Shown here in pieces: positions 47,091 to 58,977 of a DNA stretch of 64,000 nt. Position numbers and translations under genes: made by a program. The notes below the pieces were generated by a model that saw only the letters and a program-made list of their open reading frames with translations, did no database searches and was not told the origin of the DNA. Origin of the DNA: Rhynochetos jubatus (lineage: Eukaryota > Chordata > Aves > Eurypygiformes > Rhynochetidae); the NCBI GenBank assembly GCA_027574665.1, contig CM050650.1, forward strand, positions 102,521,086 through 102,585,085. The letters are read 5' to 3'. The stretch's first letter is position 1. The number at the start of each line of letters is the position of its first letter.

Positions 47091-47616
47091 GATCCAGCAT
47101 GGTACCCCTCCTTGTCAGCTCCTCTATCACTTGGAGAAGGAAGTTGTCATCAATACATTCCAGGAACCTTCTGGCTGGCTTGTGTCCTGCCGTGTTGTCC
47201 CTCCAACAGATATTGGGGTGGTTGAAGTCCCCCATGAGGACCAGGGTTTGTGACGGTGAGGCTACTGCTATCTGCCTGTAGAGGGCCTCATCCACTTGCT
47301 CATCCTGGCCAGGTGGCCTGTAGCAAACTCCTACTACTGTCTCCCCTCTTTCTGCCCTCCCTTTAATCCTGACCTGTAAGCTCTTGGTCAGCTCCTCATC
47401 CCTCCCCAGGTGGAGTTCCACACACTCCAGCTGGTCACTGACATAGAGAGCAACCCCCTCTCCAGGTCTCCCCTGCCTGTACTTCCTAAAGAGCCTGTAC
47501 CCTTCCATTCTGACACTCCAGTCATAGGAGCCAACCCACCACATCTCCACAATGCCAATGAGGTCACAGCACCTCATATGTGCACACGCCTCTAGCTCCT
47601 CTTGCTTATTCCCCAT
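47017..47616 (-). pseudogene. CR1 ORF2 apurinic-type endonuclease domain
   Basis: A 199-codon open frame covers most of the APE-like endonuclease that nicks target DNA for CR1 integration. Visible motifs are CCDLIGIVEMWWVGSYDWSV (catalytic glutamate region), GEGVALYVSDQLEC, VGVCYRPP and LMGDFNHPNICW (catalytic aspartate/asparagine), ending in MLDLVLTN. The frame is open upstream of the methionine too (an AQSMGNKQEELEA context), so this M is not a real start. It loses frame near 47050, before the final SDH-type motif. Confidence 0.93.
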
Positions 47617-47798
47617 GCTCTGTGCATTGACATAGAGGTATTTAAGATGGGCTCCCGATGGACTTGGCTTGAAGACTGGAGCATCTAGAATTTCCCTGTT
47701 TTGCTTGCCAAGTGTTCTCCTGTTGAACAGTGATTTTTTTCCAAGCTCTGGACATCTCTTGGTGTCCCTGTTGTTTCTGCCCCCCTCCCCCCTCCAAC

Positions 47799-48175
47799 CT
47801 AGTGTAAAGCCCTGTTGATGAGCCCTATCAATTCATGGGCTAGAATCCTTTTTCCCCTTGGAGACAGATGTACTCCATCTGTCACCAGCTGGCCTGGTAC
47901 CATATAAACCTTCCCATGTCCAAGGAACCCAAATCTCAACCACTCACATCAGCCTCTGAGCCATGTGTTGATCAGATGTGCTTTCTTGTTTCTCTCAGTA
48001 TTCTTCCCTGCTGCTAAAGGGATTGAGGAGAACACTACCTGTGCCCCTGATCCTGCAACTATTTGCCCCAGTGGCCTGAAGTGTCTTTTGATGTCTTTTG
48101 GATTCCTCTCCTTCAGCTCATCACTGCCCACCTGCATTACCAATAGAGGGTATACGTTTGAATCATTTATTTTTT
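47799..48175 (-). pseudogene. CR1 ORF1 C-terminal esterase-like (SGNH) domain remnant
   Basis: The minus strand from about 48175 to the stop at 47801-47799 encodes the end of CR1 ORF1. QVGSDE corresponds to the GxND-type block, FRPLGQIVAGSGAQVVFSSI is the core strand, and VTDGVHLSPRGKR holds the D-x-x-H catalytic pair of SGNH hydrolases. The N-terminal GDS serine block is missing because the element is 5'-truncated. One in-frame stop (47950 region, after INTWLRG) stands where TGG would encode tryptophan. In this subfamily the usual GTND block reads GSDE. An esterase domain in CR1 ORF1 is established for the family; its role is not settled. Confidence 0.85.
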
Positions 48176-50181
48176 CCAAAGTTGTAGATTCACACAGTAT
48201 GAAAAATAAATATATTTTTCTTTACTAGATCAGAAATAATTTTTATTGATTATTTTCAAAATCTGATACAGTGAAAGATATATTTCTCATCAAAAGTGCC
48301 AAAAAGCCATCTGTGGGAGGGAAGAGTTGCTAACTCACCCATTAAATGTGGGAGATAATTCCTAATGAAAGAGTTTTATTTATGTATCTCTGAGTTTAGC
48401 TAAGAGCATGCATATCTCTCCACATGCTGAAAAGATGCAGTATGTAACCATAAATATTTAAACAGTCCTATCCCCTAAGAATATCTTAGTCATGACATGG
48501 AATAAAACATGTTAAACACCACACATAGTGGACTAAAATGACCGGTCTCTAGCCTTTTTCTTTAGTAAAGAAGATTTTATATTTGTATCTTCCTGATATT
48601 GCAACATGAGGGTTGGGGTTTTTTCCCTGTGATGGCAGAACCAAGTTATATTTAAACAGATTATTACAGGTTACCTTACAAAAGGGATTCTTCCATAAAA
48701 GTAGCTTTTTCACAATTACATTTTATCCTACCAGCTTTACTGTGTTATTACCTACTTCAGGCTCTCAGATAATAAAAAATATATTAATATTTGGATTAAA
48801 TCAGCTTCACATCCTCAGCCCATGTATCATTTGTCAAGTAAACTCCCAGCAGTTTTAATGGGTCAGGAAAGATAGCTTTTCCTAATTTGGAAACTACTGC
48901 AACATCAGCTCCCACATTTCAGAAAGAAATTTCTATAATGGTGGATCTGATTTAGCTTGATAGAAGCACTGATGAACAATGTTTCCCTTTGAGATAAGGG
49001 ACTGACTATAATGCAGATGTAAAATTAATAAATTATGCATATTTGTTAAGGGAAGTCTTCGTCAGCCCTCAGGTCTGTTCCCTCAGTACCTTCTTCCAAC
49101 CATACTACTAACAAACCTAAACATGGGGTTAGAGAATTTCAGCTATTGCACAGTAAAATCAGAATCTGTTTCTAAGGAGCAATTGACCCTTATCACATCT
49201 GGAATCTTGTTACTGCATTAAGTATTTCTTGGAACTCAGTAACTGTCTCAAAAACAGATTGCCTATTGATATTAAATTCATTAAAAAATTACAGATGAAA
49301 TAATAACAATATCTTTGAAAGTTTCACTGAAACAGTAGAATAAGCTATAATGTTTTAAATAAATCGCTGAAAGTATATCATGTCTGAAGGCAATAGTCTT
49401 CCCACCCCATGAAGAAATTCTAATTTACTGAGCCATATAGTAAATAATGAATTATTTAGCCTTACTCTGACTTGAAAGAATCCATCGACTCTGATGTTGT
49501 TTTCACACCCATCTTCTCCTATCATACTATCTTTCCAATATTTCTATAAGTACAACTTTTTAGCAGGAATAGTTTTTCAGAGAACTATGATCTATTTTTG
49601 CTTTTGAAGCCAGCATAATCATATACAAATAATTGTCACTGCTCAGTTCTGCATTCTTTCTAGTAAACATATGTGTCTAAAGTCACTGAAATACTTGTCA
49701 ACTGTGATATTAAATTGGGTCATGTAATTTTAAAAACTTCAAAGCTAGTCTTTGTATCCCACAAAAATAATTCCTAAGAAATTCTTATTATGTTTCTGTA
49801 TAAGTATAGCTTAAAAATATGCACCAAATTCTGTCATCTTTTCCTCTGGGATGCCTGCAGGGCTTTGCATGATCTCTGGATCTTGAAGCTGCTATAATTT
49901 ATATGAAAAAGAAAAAATGTACCAGATTTCCTATAATATAAATATAAAATCCTTTTCCTTTTTTTCCAGTGTTTCAGAGCAACGTATGAATTCAGAATTT
50001 AGAAGGACTATGGTTAAAATATTAAGGCAATCTGACTCATGGGAATGATCAAGACAAATATTTCAGCATTTCTTCTACAGGTATAGTTTCATTTCCCTTG
50101 ACTAGCATGATTTTTCATAACTTCTTCTTTTCAGTCTGTTTAAATATTATATAACTGATGTCAAAACACTAAATAACCACT
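48176..50181. other. AT-rich non-coding stretch
   Basis: No gene or TE is recognised. The frame at 48613-48858 plus shows no domain. Confidence 0.55.
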
Positions 50182-50602
50182 TGACATGGTTTAACCTTGA
50201 TGGCATCTAAGCCCCACACAGTCACTCGTTCCCTCCCTCTACAGTTGAATGGGGAAAAGAATAGGAAGGGTAAAGGTGAGAAAATCCATGGGTTGAGATT
50301 AAAACAATTTACAGACAAACACCATCACTCCGAATGTCCCCCCTGCTCCCTCCTTCTTTCCCCAGATTTATATACTGAATATGATGTCACGTGGTATGGA
50401 ATATCCCTTTAGTCAGTTGGGGCCAGCTGTCCCAGATGTGTCTCCTCCCAGCATTTTTGTGTACCCTCAGCCTACTTGCTGTGTGGTGGTGTCAGATTCA
50501 GGAAAGGCCTTGGCTCTCTGTAAGCCCTGCCCAGCAGTAACTAAAACATGACTGTTTTATCAACACTTGTTTCAGCACAAATCCAAATTATATCTCCATT
50601 TC
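50182..50602 (-). mobile_element. Truncated LTR, avian ERV
   Basis: Begins TGACATGGTTTAACCTTGAT, matching the terminus of the LTR family at 28326. It carries GTCACGTGGTATGGAATATC and the GTGTCTCCTCCCAGC block. It ends near CACAAATCCAAATTATATCT without the terminal AATTAACTCTATCCCAG part. An internal gap relative to 28326-28908 lies near 50313, where the stretch holding the AAGCAGGGCTCCATCA block is absent. The frame at 50197-50412 plus is inside the repeat and not a gene. Confidence 0.82.
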
Positions 50603-53600
50603 ATCCATATATCTAATCTCTCTGTCTGTAAATACAAGATAGTTTAATTCACACTACTTATTTAGGACGGTTCCTGGATTTAGATATACTTTAACTGTGG
50701 TTGGGTATTATCTGGATAAGCATTAGCAGTCACAGTCCAAAATCATACAAAGCATCGTGCCAACAGTTATGTGGTGTTCTGGACTGAGGGTCAGCGCTCA
50801 AGGATGTGTGTTACCCCTACACAGTTTACTGGTATAGCTGTACCCAGACTGTCCACAAAGCAACAGACGTAGCAATTTCTGTCCTCAAACTGGGTACTTA
50901 GAACCGCTAAGCCATGAGCTGAAGTTGATGTACAGATTACAATTCTTCTCACAAAACTTTATTTTCTAGGCTATTGATGTGTTCATGTTGCGGTACGGAT
51001 TCGGTACATCTAAGTGGTCACTTAAACTTTTTATTAAAGCTGCTAACATCATACTTGCTCTTATAGAGGTCTCTGAGCTGGACTTTTTATGGAATCATAT
51101 TTTTAAAAAGTGCATTTTGTTATCCAGTGGTGAGAAAGTAGATTTTGATGAAGAGAGTACAATCAAAAATTCAATGTTTAGCTAAGCAACCTACTAAAAC
51201 AGTTAAAATGAAACTGCCATTCAAAAAGTACAATTTTAATTATATTCAGACTAACAGTTAACAGAGTAATTCAATGTAGAAATTTTCATTAAACAGTAAT
51301 AAGGTAAATTGATAATATCTTTGCACGTTGATATGAGACGCAATTCTATACTAAATTAAAGACTGCTTTCATAAAATCCAGGTATTCCACAGTATTTATG
51401 ATCTGGTTAACATTTAAAACAGTTATGTATCTGTAGCTCTGTATCTTCATAAATTTATATATCTGGTTTATTTCATTAATAGCTTTAGTGTTTGTAAAGT
51501 TACTTCTTTTTCAGGTACACTTGTGAACCTAGTACCCAGAGTGACAGACCTAAAAGTACCAAAATACATCAGCAAAAATGCAAGACCTTGAACATTTTGT
51601 AGCTTTTATTAAAATAAAACAAGGGTAAGTTTATCAAGAGTGTACTTAAATGTGACTAATTAAGCTGGCTGAACATAGGTACTAAGATTGCAGAAATTAT
51701 TTAATCATCATATGATTCAATGACTGAGATTGTCATAATTACTATACGTTACTTTCGGAGAAGAACTACACTTATAGGAAGGAAAAAAAAAAAAAGGAAA
51801 GAAAAAGAAAATAAAAAGCTGTTCATATGATAAATTCAAGCTTTGAATAAAAGATATTAATCTAAGATTTTTCTGGTTAAAAATAAACCAAATATTCCAT
51901 CATTAGTGTGATTAAACATAAATTGGGAAATTATTGTATTGCAATCATATCTTCTATATGAAAGAGATTTTTTTTACATTTATGTGGGTATGAGAACGTA
52001 CTGTTTCTCAAATAATAAAATACAGTATTAGGTACATTTTTACAGCCTGAACTGTCACAGTGAAAACATGTGTTAATAATGTTATTTACCTGGTTTATTG
52101 CTCTAATAGTTCATTATATATGTTTATTGACATATTTCATTGATATATTGCCTTATTACCTGAGGTCTTGAGCATCTGGAGCCTGTACTGATACCTGAAA
52201 ATTAGGACTCTTCGCACCATGAAGAAAGAAGGGTTCTTTCATTTTAAATATCCAGTATCTGATTAATGTGGTTTCTTTTAAATCAGCAGCATAGATATCA
52301 TTAGCACTTTTTAGGAAATGAGACAGGTCCTGATAATTGCAAAGTTAATTTAGCTATGAAATGAAGGTATCTGTGTGTGCCAGCAAATGTCCTCTACTAG
52401 TATATGGGCAATAACAACAACTGGTATAAATCTGCATGAAGTCTATTAAGTTGTGGATTTATACCATCAAAGATCCTAGTCCCAAATTAATCTTGCTATT
52501 CTTCATTTCATAGTCCCATTTGCATAGACGAGTGAATTATAGAAATAGAATTATCACAGAAATTTTCATCCCTTAGTTTTTATTATAAATGACCAAACCT
52601 TTCTCAGACAGACAGAAAAAAGAGAATTCAATAACACATATTTATCAAAATGCAAACTCATATAAACCTGTTTCTGAAAGCCTTAAGTATTATAAAATTC
52701 TTATATCTAGAGCTACAAATCCATGAATGGAGTCATTCCTAAGAAAATATTGCATCTACCTTCCTCACAGACACTCATCTAACAGTCCAAGGATGCATCT
52801 TGCACTGAGACTTAACCAAAATACTCTGGTTTCAGTAATTACTATTTTAACTTCCAAAAAGCAGACTGAAATGTCTTATGCTCCATTTTGGATTTTTTTT
52901 CCTTTTGAAAGTGGAGCTGATTTGTAATACTTTTCTTTGGAAGCCAAGTGTTATTGGTCTTAATACAGCTTTGTACAGGACATTTTTCTTAGGCCCAGGC
53001 TAGATAGCATTGTGTAGAAAAAAATAAACGGTAGGTCAAAGTTACAGACATTTTCCTGTGATTGCAAAAAGACATGTTTAAGATTCTCTTTTTCCAATTC
53101 TTGTACTTTTTAATATGAACTTCTTCAGGAATTTTCCATTAAATTTGTTGCACTTTATTCTGAAATTCTTTCCATTATAGAAAAACCTCCATTTTAGGTA
53201 ATTTATGAGTATGAAGAAGTCATATATTTACAGTAAACACAAATATCTGCTTAATTTAATGATTAACTATTTAATAATGACTAAACCTATCTGATTAGAA
53301 AACTGCTTTGCTTATCCCACATTAGAGCTTGGATGTGACAAATATACATTAAAGGTGGACAGTTACAAGGCTCAGAATATGGTGCACAAAAAAAGACAAG
53401 CCAACAGGATAGTACAGATATATTTTAAATCTTCCCTGGAGGAGTCTTTCTTTCATCTTACTAACTAAAGAGCACACTGACAGATAAAGTTATATCAACC
53501 AAAACCAAACATATAGTGCTTCTCTCTGCTTTGCAATTCTTGTATATATTGCTAGTCAAAAACATGCAATGGAGTTTGTGGTTAGAAACTTGTTTCTTTT

Positions 53601-54985
53601 TCTCTTAGCTGTGACCTATGCTTTGACAGAATCAGACAGTGTAATAAGCAGGTTAAATTCAGGTTTCCATGGATTGCTTTATCTCTGATAAACCTGTGGT
53701 GAATTACAATTAATAAGTAATCTTGCATTAAACTCCAGTTTAGGTCTTATTTCTTAAATTCTAAAGGAATTTAATTATGCCATTTATCATCTAAACTTAA
53801 CAAACAGGATTGGTATTACAACATTCTCAGTTCAATACAATCTAATATGAAAACTCATGGATTTACATATACATTTCTGTGGTCTTGTAAATTGTTTATG
53901 TTTTTGAAACAACCTGGGGTTTTTTCTGCCTCACATTACTGTACTTTCAATAGAACTTTTCCCTGACTGACAGTTACTTGCATCATGAGACAACAAGGGA
54001 AGATTGTGGCGTCTGAGCATACTGTCCTTGTACTCCTTCCTGCTTGTTGCACAGATTCCATAACATAGAGGTATCTCCCTGGTATCATTAGTGTAGCTAT
54101 CTTTATTGATAAAGAAATTCTAGGTCATGTGGTAGGGTTAAATTACCCTCAGTTAGTAACCTCTTTTAGAATGTTTCATTTAATACATGCATGCACTAAC
54201 TGGTCCCTTAATGCATCATTTAAGCTCTCTGAACTGGAAATGCTCTGTTAATTTTCTTAATTCAGCCACTTTAAAAAAAAATTGTAGAAGTGGAAACAGT
54301 CCAAAGTCACCAGCAATTTAGAGACTAAGTGATTTTGTGCAGTTTCCACAATCTATGTAAATGTTTTCTTCACTGCTTTAATAGAAATCCTTAGCTTACG
54401 AAACAGCTTAAAAAGGTTAACCACCGTTACCCTCACTAAAACCACAAAGCTTTTTCTTCAGTTTAACATATTTGTTCATATTGTGTCAAGCCTGAGATAC
54501 AGGTGGGTCAGTTCTCTGTTGAGCTATCAAACAATTCCATTTTCCTCAAGTTAGACATTAACCTTTTTTCTGGTTTAAAACAAGCAATTTACTCACAGTC
54601 CCAGTAGTTATATGATGTTTTTTCCAATGTTTTTTGCTAGGCTTTAATCACTCTTTATTTTACAGTATTTATTAGGATTCCATTTTATTATCAGTGTTAT
54701 GTCCTTTGCCATTAATGCAACAACTGTATTATGAAGAAAAAAAAAAAATCAGGTTTACTGAGAATATGATATTGTGTTACTTTTGACTAGAAATATATAC
54801 AACTCAGTTGACAGTATTTTACATCTAACAAATGGTGAAGTAATCATAGTAAAAGAATTTGTAAGTAATTTAAACACATTACCAACTTCTTTTACATGCA
54901 GTGTATAAATAACTTTTTATCTCTTTTTCATATTTTTCAACAGTGCCTAAGCACATGTTAGTTTTATAGGTTTCAGACAGCAAAA
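50603..54985. other. AT-rich non-coding stretch
   Basis: More than 4 kb with no gene or TE recognised. It has A-rich runs near 51782-51795 and 54729-54748. The frames at 50979-51185 and 52727-52927 (plus) show no domain. Confidence 0.55.
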
Positions 54986-55542
54986 CATAGAATCACAGAA
55001 TGGTTTGGGTTGGAAGAGACCTTAAAGATCATCCAGTTCCAACCCCCCTGCCATGGGCAGGGACACCTTCCTCTAGATCAGATTACTCAAAGCCTCATCC
55101 AGTCTGGCCTTGAACACTTCCAGGGATGAGGCATCCACAGACTCTCTGGGCAACCTGTTCCAATAATCGTCACCCTCTCCATAAAGAATTTCTTCCTAAT
55201 ATCTAATTTACCCTCTTTCAGTATAAGCCTGTTACCCCTTGTCCGGTTACTATAGGCCCTTTTAAAATGTCTACACTTGCCCAGCTTTCTTGTAGTTCCC
55301 TTCAGGTACTGGAAGGCTTCAATAAAGTCTTCCTGGAGCCTTCCCTTTTCCAGATTGAACAAGTCCAATTCTCTCAGCCTTTCTTCCTAGGAAAGGTGCT
55401 CCAGCCCTCTGATCATCTTTGTGGCCCTTCTCTGGACTCGCTCTGACATGTCCATGTTGTTCTTATGTTGGGAACCTCTGAGCTGGACACGGTACTCCAT
55501 GTGGAGTCTCACAAGAGTGGAGTAGAAGGGGAGAATCACCTG
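54986..55542 (-). mobile_element. CR1 3' fragment
   Basis: Left edge CATAGAATCACAGAATGG plus TTTGGGTTGGAAGAGACC is the CR1 3' end in reverse. Coding similarity follows: 55087-55368 holds a FNLEKGRLQEDFIEAFQYLK segment, and 55387-55704 holds [17 protein letters not shown]. It stops near 55542 at the codons for a LPFYSTLV-like segment (5' truncation). Small deletions (for example near 55205) break the frame. Confidence 0.93.
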
Positions 55543-55926
55543 AATCTTTGTAACATATATCTTATAAATTTCCCTGTTGAATATTTTCTGCTTTACAGTG
55601 CAGTATTTGGCCATCTGTAGAATAAATTTAAAAAAAAAAAAAAAATCATCTTCTTTACAGGAGAAAGGTCCAGATATTATTAGGAATGTATTGTGCATGC
55701 CCATATTTGTATTAGCTCAGTACTCACTAGTTAATAATAAAAGCAAACTAAAGGCTTGGAATATTAGAAAAAGAATGCAATAAAAAGCCCAAATCACCCT
55801 TACACAACTCTTGTAAATCCAGGGCATCCTCACCTTTTGAGTACTTAAGAGCCTCATCTCCAAAACAGTAAGAAAGAACTGAAAGAGACACAGAACAAAG
55901 AATCAAGGCTCCCTAATGCCAAGTGC

Positions 55927-55927
<1 letters not shown>

Positions 55928-55971
<44 letters not shown>
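55928..55971. repeat. Poly(A) run of 44 followed by GAA-rich tract
   Basis: A perfect run of 44 A residues is followed by (GAA)-rich purine sequence to about 55998. Frames crossing it encode only lysine or phenylalanine and are artefacts. Its length could reflect a retroposed poly(A) tail, but no gene body with a clear 3' end is visible upstream on either strand. Confidence 0.95.
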
Positions 55972-55973
<2 letters not shown>

Positions 55974-57592
55974 AGAAGAAGGAAAAAGAAAAGAAAGATT
56001 TTTCAATCTGGAAAAGAAACAATAAACAAATGGCACGACACATGTATCAAATAGAGAGTAACATAGAAAAGATAAGGCAAGGATCATTGCTGGGTTTCTC
56101 TTCCATATAGTAACTCAGGAGTTCAGTTTAATATTAGATCTTAGACTGGTTTATTTCTGATATTGTGTGACAGGAGAACATAGAACTTATAGATAAAAAA
56201 TCATAAAGATATAATTCAGATGATATTAACAATCTTATTCACTTACTGACATGTAGTGAAGTTATCACTGCAAAACTCTGCAGTTGGCTGTAGTTCCAGG
56301 TGTCCATACAGAGAAAGAGACATTGGGAAAAAAGAAAAAATTAACCAGAATCCTTAATGGTATTTCAGTGCAGATTATTTCGGTTTGAAATTCCATATTT
56401 CTTTTTCTCTTTCAGATGTTGCACTGCTAAAATATACTCTATGAATAATAGCGCAAAGGTATTTCTTCAGTCCCTTAGGTGAAACTTTTCTCTACACCTC
56501 TGCTTCTTTAAGCTTTTTATGACTGACAACAAAGCCACTAAACTTCATAATAAAATTAAATTCTACTTGTAAAACAAAAGATATTCAAAAGCTGTAAATG
56601 AATCAAAGTGAAAAATTGGAGAACAATTAGAAATAGGAAGGTTGCTTGGGCAATTTAACATGACAATAGGATATTCACAGGAAAGTTGTAAGGGGCTTGG
56701 GATTTTTAGGTCTTTTATTTTTGGTGTCTCAGGTCATTTGTCTAAAGACACAACAATTTGCTCACTTTGGGTTTTATAGAACTGCTGTTGCAATGATCAA
56801 AGCCAATACAGCAAAATTATGCATGTAACATTTTGTCTTAAGTGGCATTGTGGATCAGTGAACACATACTCATTTAAAACTTCAAGGAAGGATAGAGATC
56901 AGAATCATAAGTCATATGTCAAGAGACAAGAGGTGTAATGAAATTTCCTTTCATTATAATTAGACAAATTTGTGAAGTTAAACTCTCCTTATGAAATATC
57001 CCTGGATATCATTTCTATCATTACCCTTAGCACTAAAAGAAACTTGAAACTTAGAGAAACTTTTAACTTAATAGCTTTTAAACTTTATGTGTATCATTGA
57101 CACATCTATTCCTGTTTCCATCATCAAGACAGGAAAGGCCAGGGAGAATGTCTTCATCCCAAGCTGTGACATTATTTTAGTGTCACTTTATGGAGCATGG
57201 TCTAATAGATATATGTGGATCTTTGAAGTTCTGTGAACACAACCCCAATCTACCTCTGTGCTTGGTTTTCCTCCAAGACCATGGAAAAGATACTCTAAAC
57301 TGGCAGTGCTTTTATTCTGGTAATCTCTGTTTTCATGGAATCCCCAGCTATGTCAGTACTTCAAAAACAACTAAACAACCAACTGACCAAAAAAATTCTA
57401 GCCCAAGTCGAAGAGGAAAAAAAGCCCAAAACACCAGGGGTGCTTTATTAGAATGCTACATGTCTCTTCAAAATGTTGCAAATGCAGAAAATTGAAAGCA
57501 TGTTGCTATAGAAGTTTATTTAATCACTACTGAAATTGTAGAGGCCAGGTATAGTTGTCACCTGACAGTAGGATTCTAGTTTGAAATGTCCT

Positions 57593-58240
57593 TCAAAAAT
57601 TAATGCCATGTGTCAAAAAGGGACACTCATCCATGAACACTATCAAAATCAATTTATGAAGTGGACCAAGCCAGGGACAGACTGTGTCAGTAATAGCTTG
57701 ACATACACACATGTACACACACGGGCATGGACATACACAGGCATGCACATACATATGCACAATGTAGTTGGGCACTGAGGAAGAGATTTTACTGAGAAAT
57801 TGTGATTCAAAGCAAAATAGAGGCTGAATACAACCATAGGCATTGGTTGTAGAGATCTCTGTGTTAGCATCTGAGTGCACTGAACCCAGCCAAACGCTGT
57901 ATAACCTGAGCACATATGACAATGTCAGCGTACACTGCCTTTGTATATGTCCTGTAAGAACTTGTCCTATGAAGATGTAGAAGAGCATAATAACCAAAGC
58001 GAACCTCCACATACTGCATAGAAAGTTCAGTATTGTACAGGTGAAAATTTGATGGCTTTGTTCACCTGGAAGAATACTATGAAGATGAGAGAAATAGTGA
58101 GACTGGCCAACACTACCACAGATGGAAATGTCATGCCATGGTCCACAAGCTGGGTCTTGTCCAACACTGCACAGCCAAGGTTCCCAATGCCAAGAGGGAC
58201 ATAAAACTGCTATCACTTTTATCACTCTTATCTTGGTCAA
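57593..58240 (-). other. Unassigned open frame, 215 codons, doubtful
   Basis: The frame has two or three hydrophobic stretches (around residues 65-75 and 80-100) and a Cys/Val-rich C-terminal part that is simply the translation of the CA/TG tract at 57701-57760. I recognise no family. Another minus frame across 58200-58040 also reads as hydrophobic (a VVVLASLTISLIFIVFFQV stretch), so the region may be a relic of a membrane-protein gene. It may equally be chance in pyrimidine-rich DNA. No CpG island, splice pattern or poly(A) signal supports a gene. Confidence 0.15.
57701..57760. repeat. Imperfect CA dinucleotide tract
   Basis: ACATACACACATGTACACAC and related CA/TG-rich units continue for about 60 bases with interruptions. 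This is an old microsatellite. Confidence 0.85.
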
Positions 58241-58708
58241 GGCAAGGTGGTAATGTTCTTGTGAGAATCACCTGGAGGCCATTATCTATTAATTTTTAAG
58301 CTTTCTTTGCAGAGTTCACTAGAAAAATATTAACTTGCTTTCATCATAATCAAGTCATTTTAATAAATGATCATGCACTTGGCAGTAATAGCAAGTCAAT
58401 GAAAGATCATCTTGTAACTGTCATGGCTTGATTGCAAGACCAATTTGATCAAATTGCAGTTGATGAGTATCTCCAGCTTAAGTAGCTTGGAATGCCTGTT
58501 TCCTACTCCTAAAAAACTATTTGTATGACTAAGGGAAATTTAAATCTAGAATTAGGCAAAAAGATGATCAGATAGGCAACAGATTTTGTTCTACTGCTAT
58601 AAATATATTAATTTATCTTTTGAAGAATTTCTGTTAGAGAACAGATTGACAACTTTATTGGTTTTATGCAAAATTTCTTAAATACTATTTCTGACAATGA
58701 GAAATCAA

Positions 58709-58977
58709 CCATCAAATCCATGCCTTTCCAATTTACAGACAAGGATGTAGTGCGGGATGGTGTCAAATGCTTTGCACAAGTCCAGGTATATGCCATTCAT
58801 TGCTCTTCCCTTATCCACCATTGCTATAACCCTGTTGTAGAAAGCCACCAAATTTGTCAGGCATGATTTGCCCCTGGTGAAGCCATGTTGGCTGTCACCA
58901 ATCACCTCCTTGTTTGCCATGTGCCTTAATATAGTTTCCAGGGGGATCTACTGCATGATCTTGCTGGACACAGAAGT
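58709..58977 (-). mobile_element. CR1 internal fragment, RT motif A region
   Basis: The minus strand encodes CR1 RT from a [19 protein letters not shown] segment to [20 protein letters not shown] (open at 58705-58920). It corresponds to the same part of the long copy at 45854-46135, but with the usual LCKAFDT motif. Both the 5' and 3' parts of CR1 are absent, so the copy was reduced by deletion or is a relic of a larger, broken insertion. Confidence 0.92.

Larger units (their letters stand above)
44811..48175 (-). mobile_element. Long 5'-truncated CR1 retrotransposon
   Basis: This is the most complete CR1 in the window, about 3.4 kb against roughly 4.5 kb for a full element. On the minus strand it reads: end of ORF1 (esterase-like, about 48175-47799), ORF2 endonuclease (47616-47017), linker (46981-46709), reverse transcriptase (about 46534-45456), C-terminal region to the natural stop (45471-44896), and a short 3' UTR ending at TAGAATCATAGAATGG (read on plus) at 44811. 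At least four frameshifts and three in-frame stops inactivate it. The 5' end near 48175 is a normal truncation. I could not find a clear target duplication. Confidence 0.95.
55543..58708. other. Non-coding stretch with long homopolymers and an unassigned frame
   Basis: Holds poly(A) runs at 55630-55645 and 55928-55971 and a CA-rich tract at 57701-57760. The longest unassigned open frame in the window (57593-58240, minus) lies here. No host gene is recognised. Confidence 0.5.

Noticed and set aside
46797-47595. Plus-strand frames at 46854-47084, 46963-47253, 47078-47281 and 47410-47595
   Set aside because: They lie antisense to the CR1 endonuclease and linker and have no independent support.
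55854-56110. Frames rich in poly-Phe or poly-Lys on both strands
   Set aside because: They are translations of the 44-base poly(A) run.
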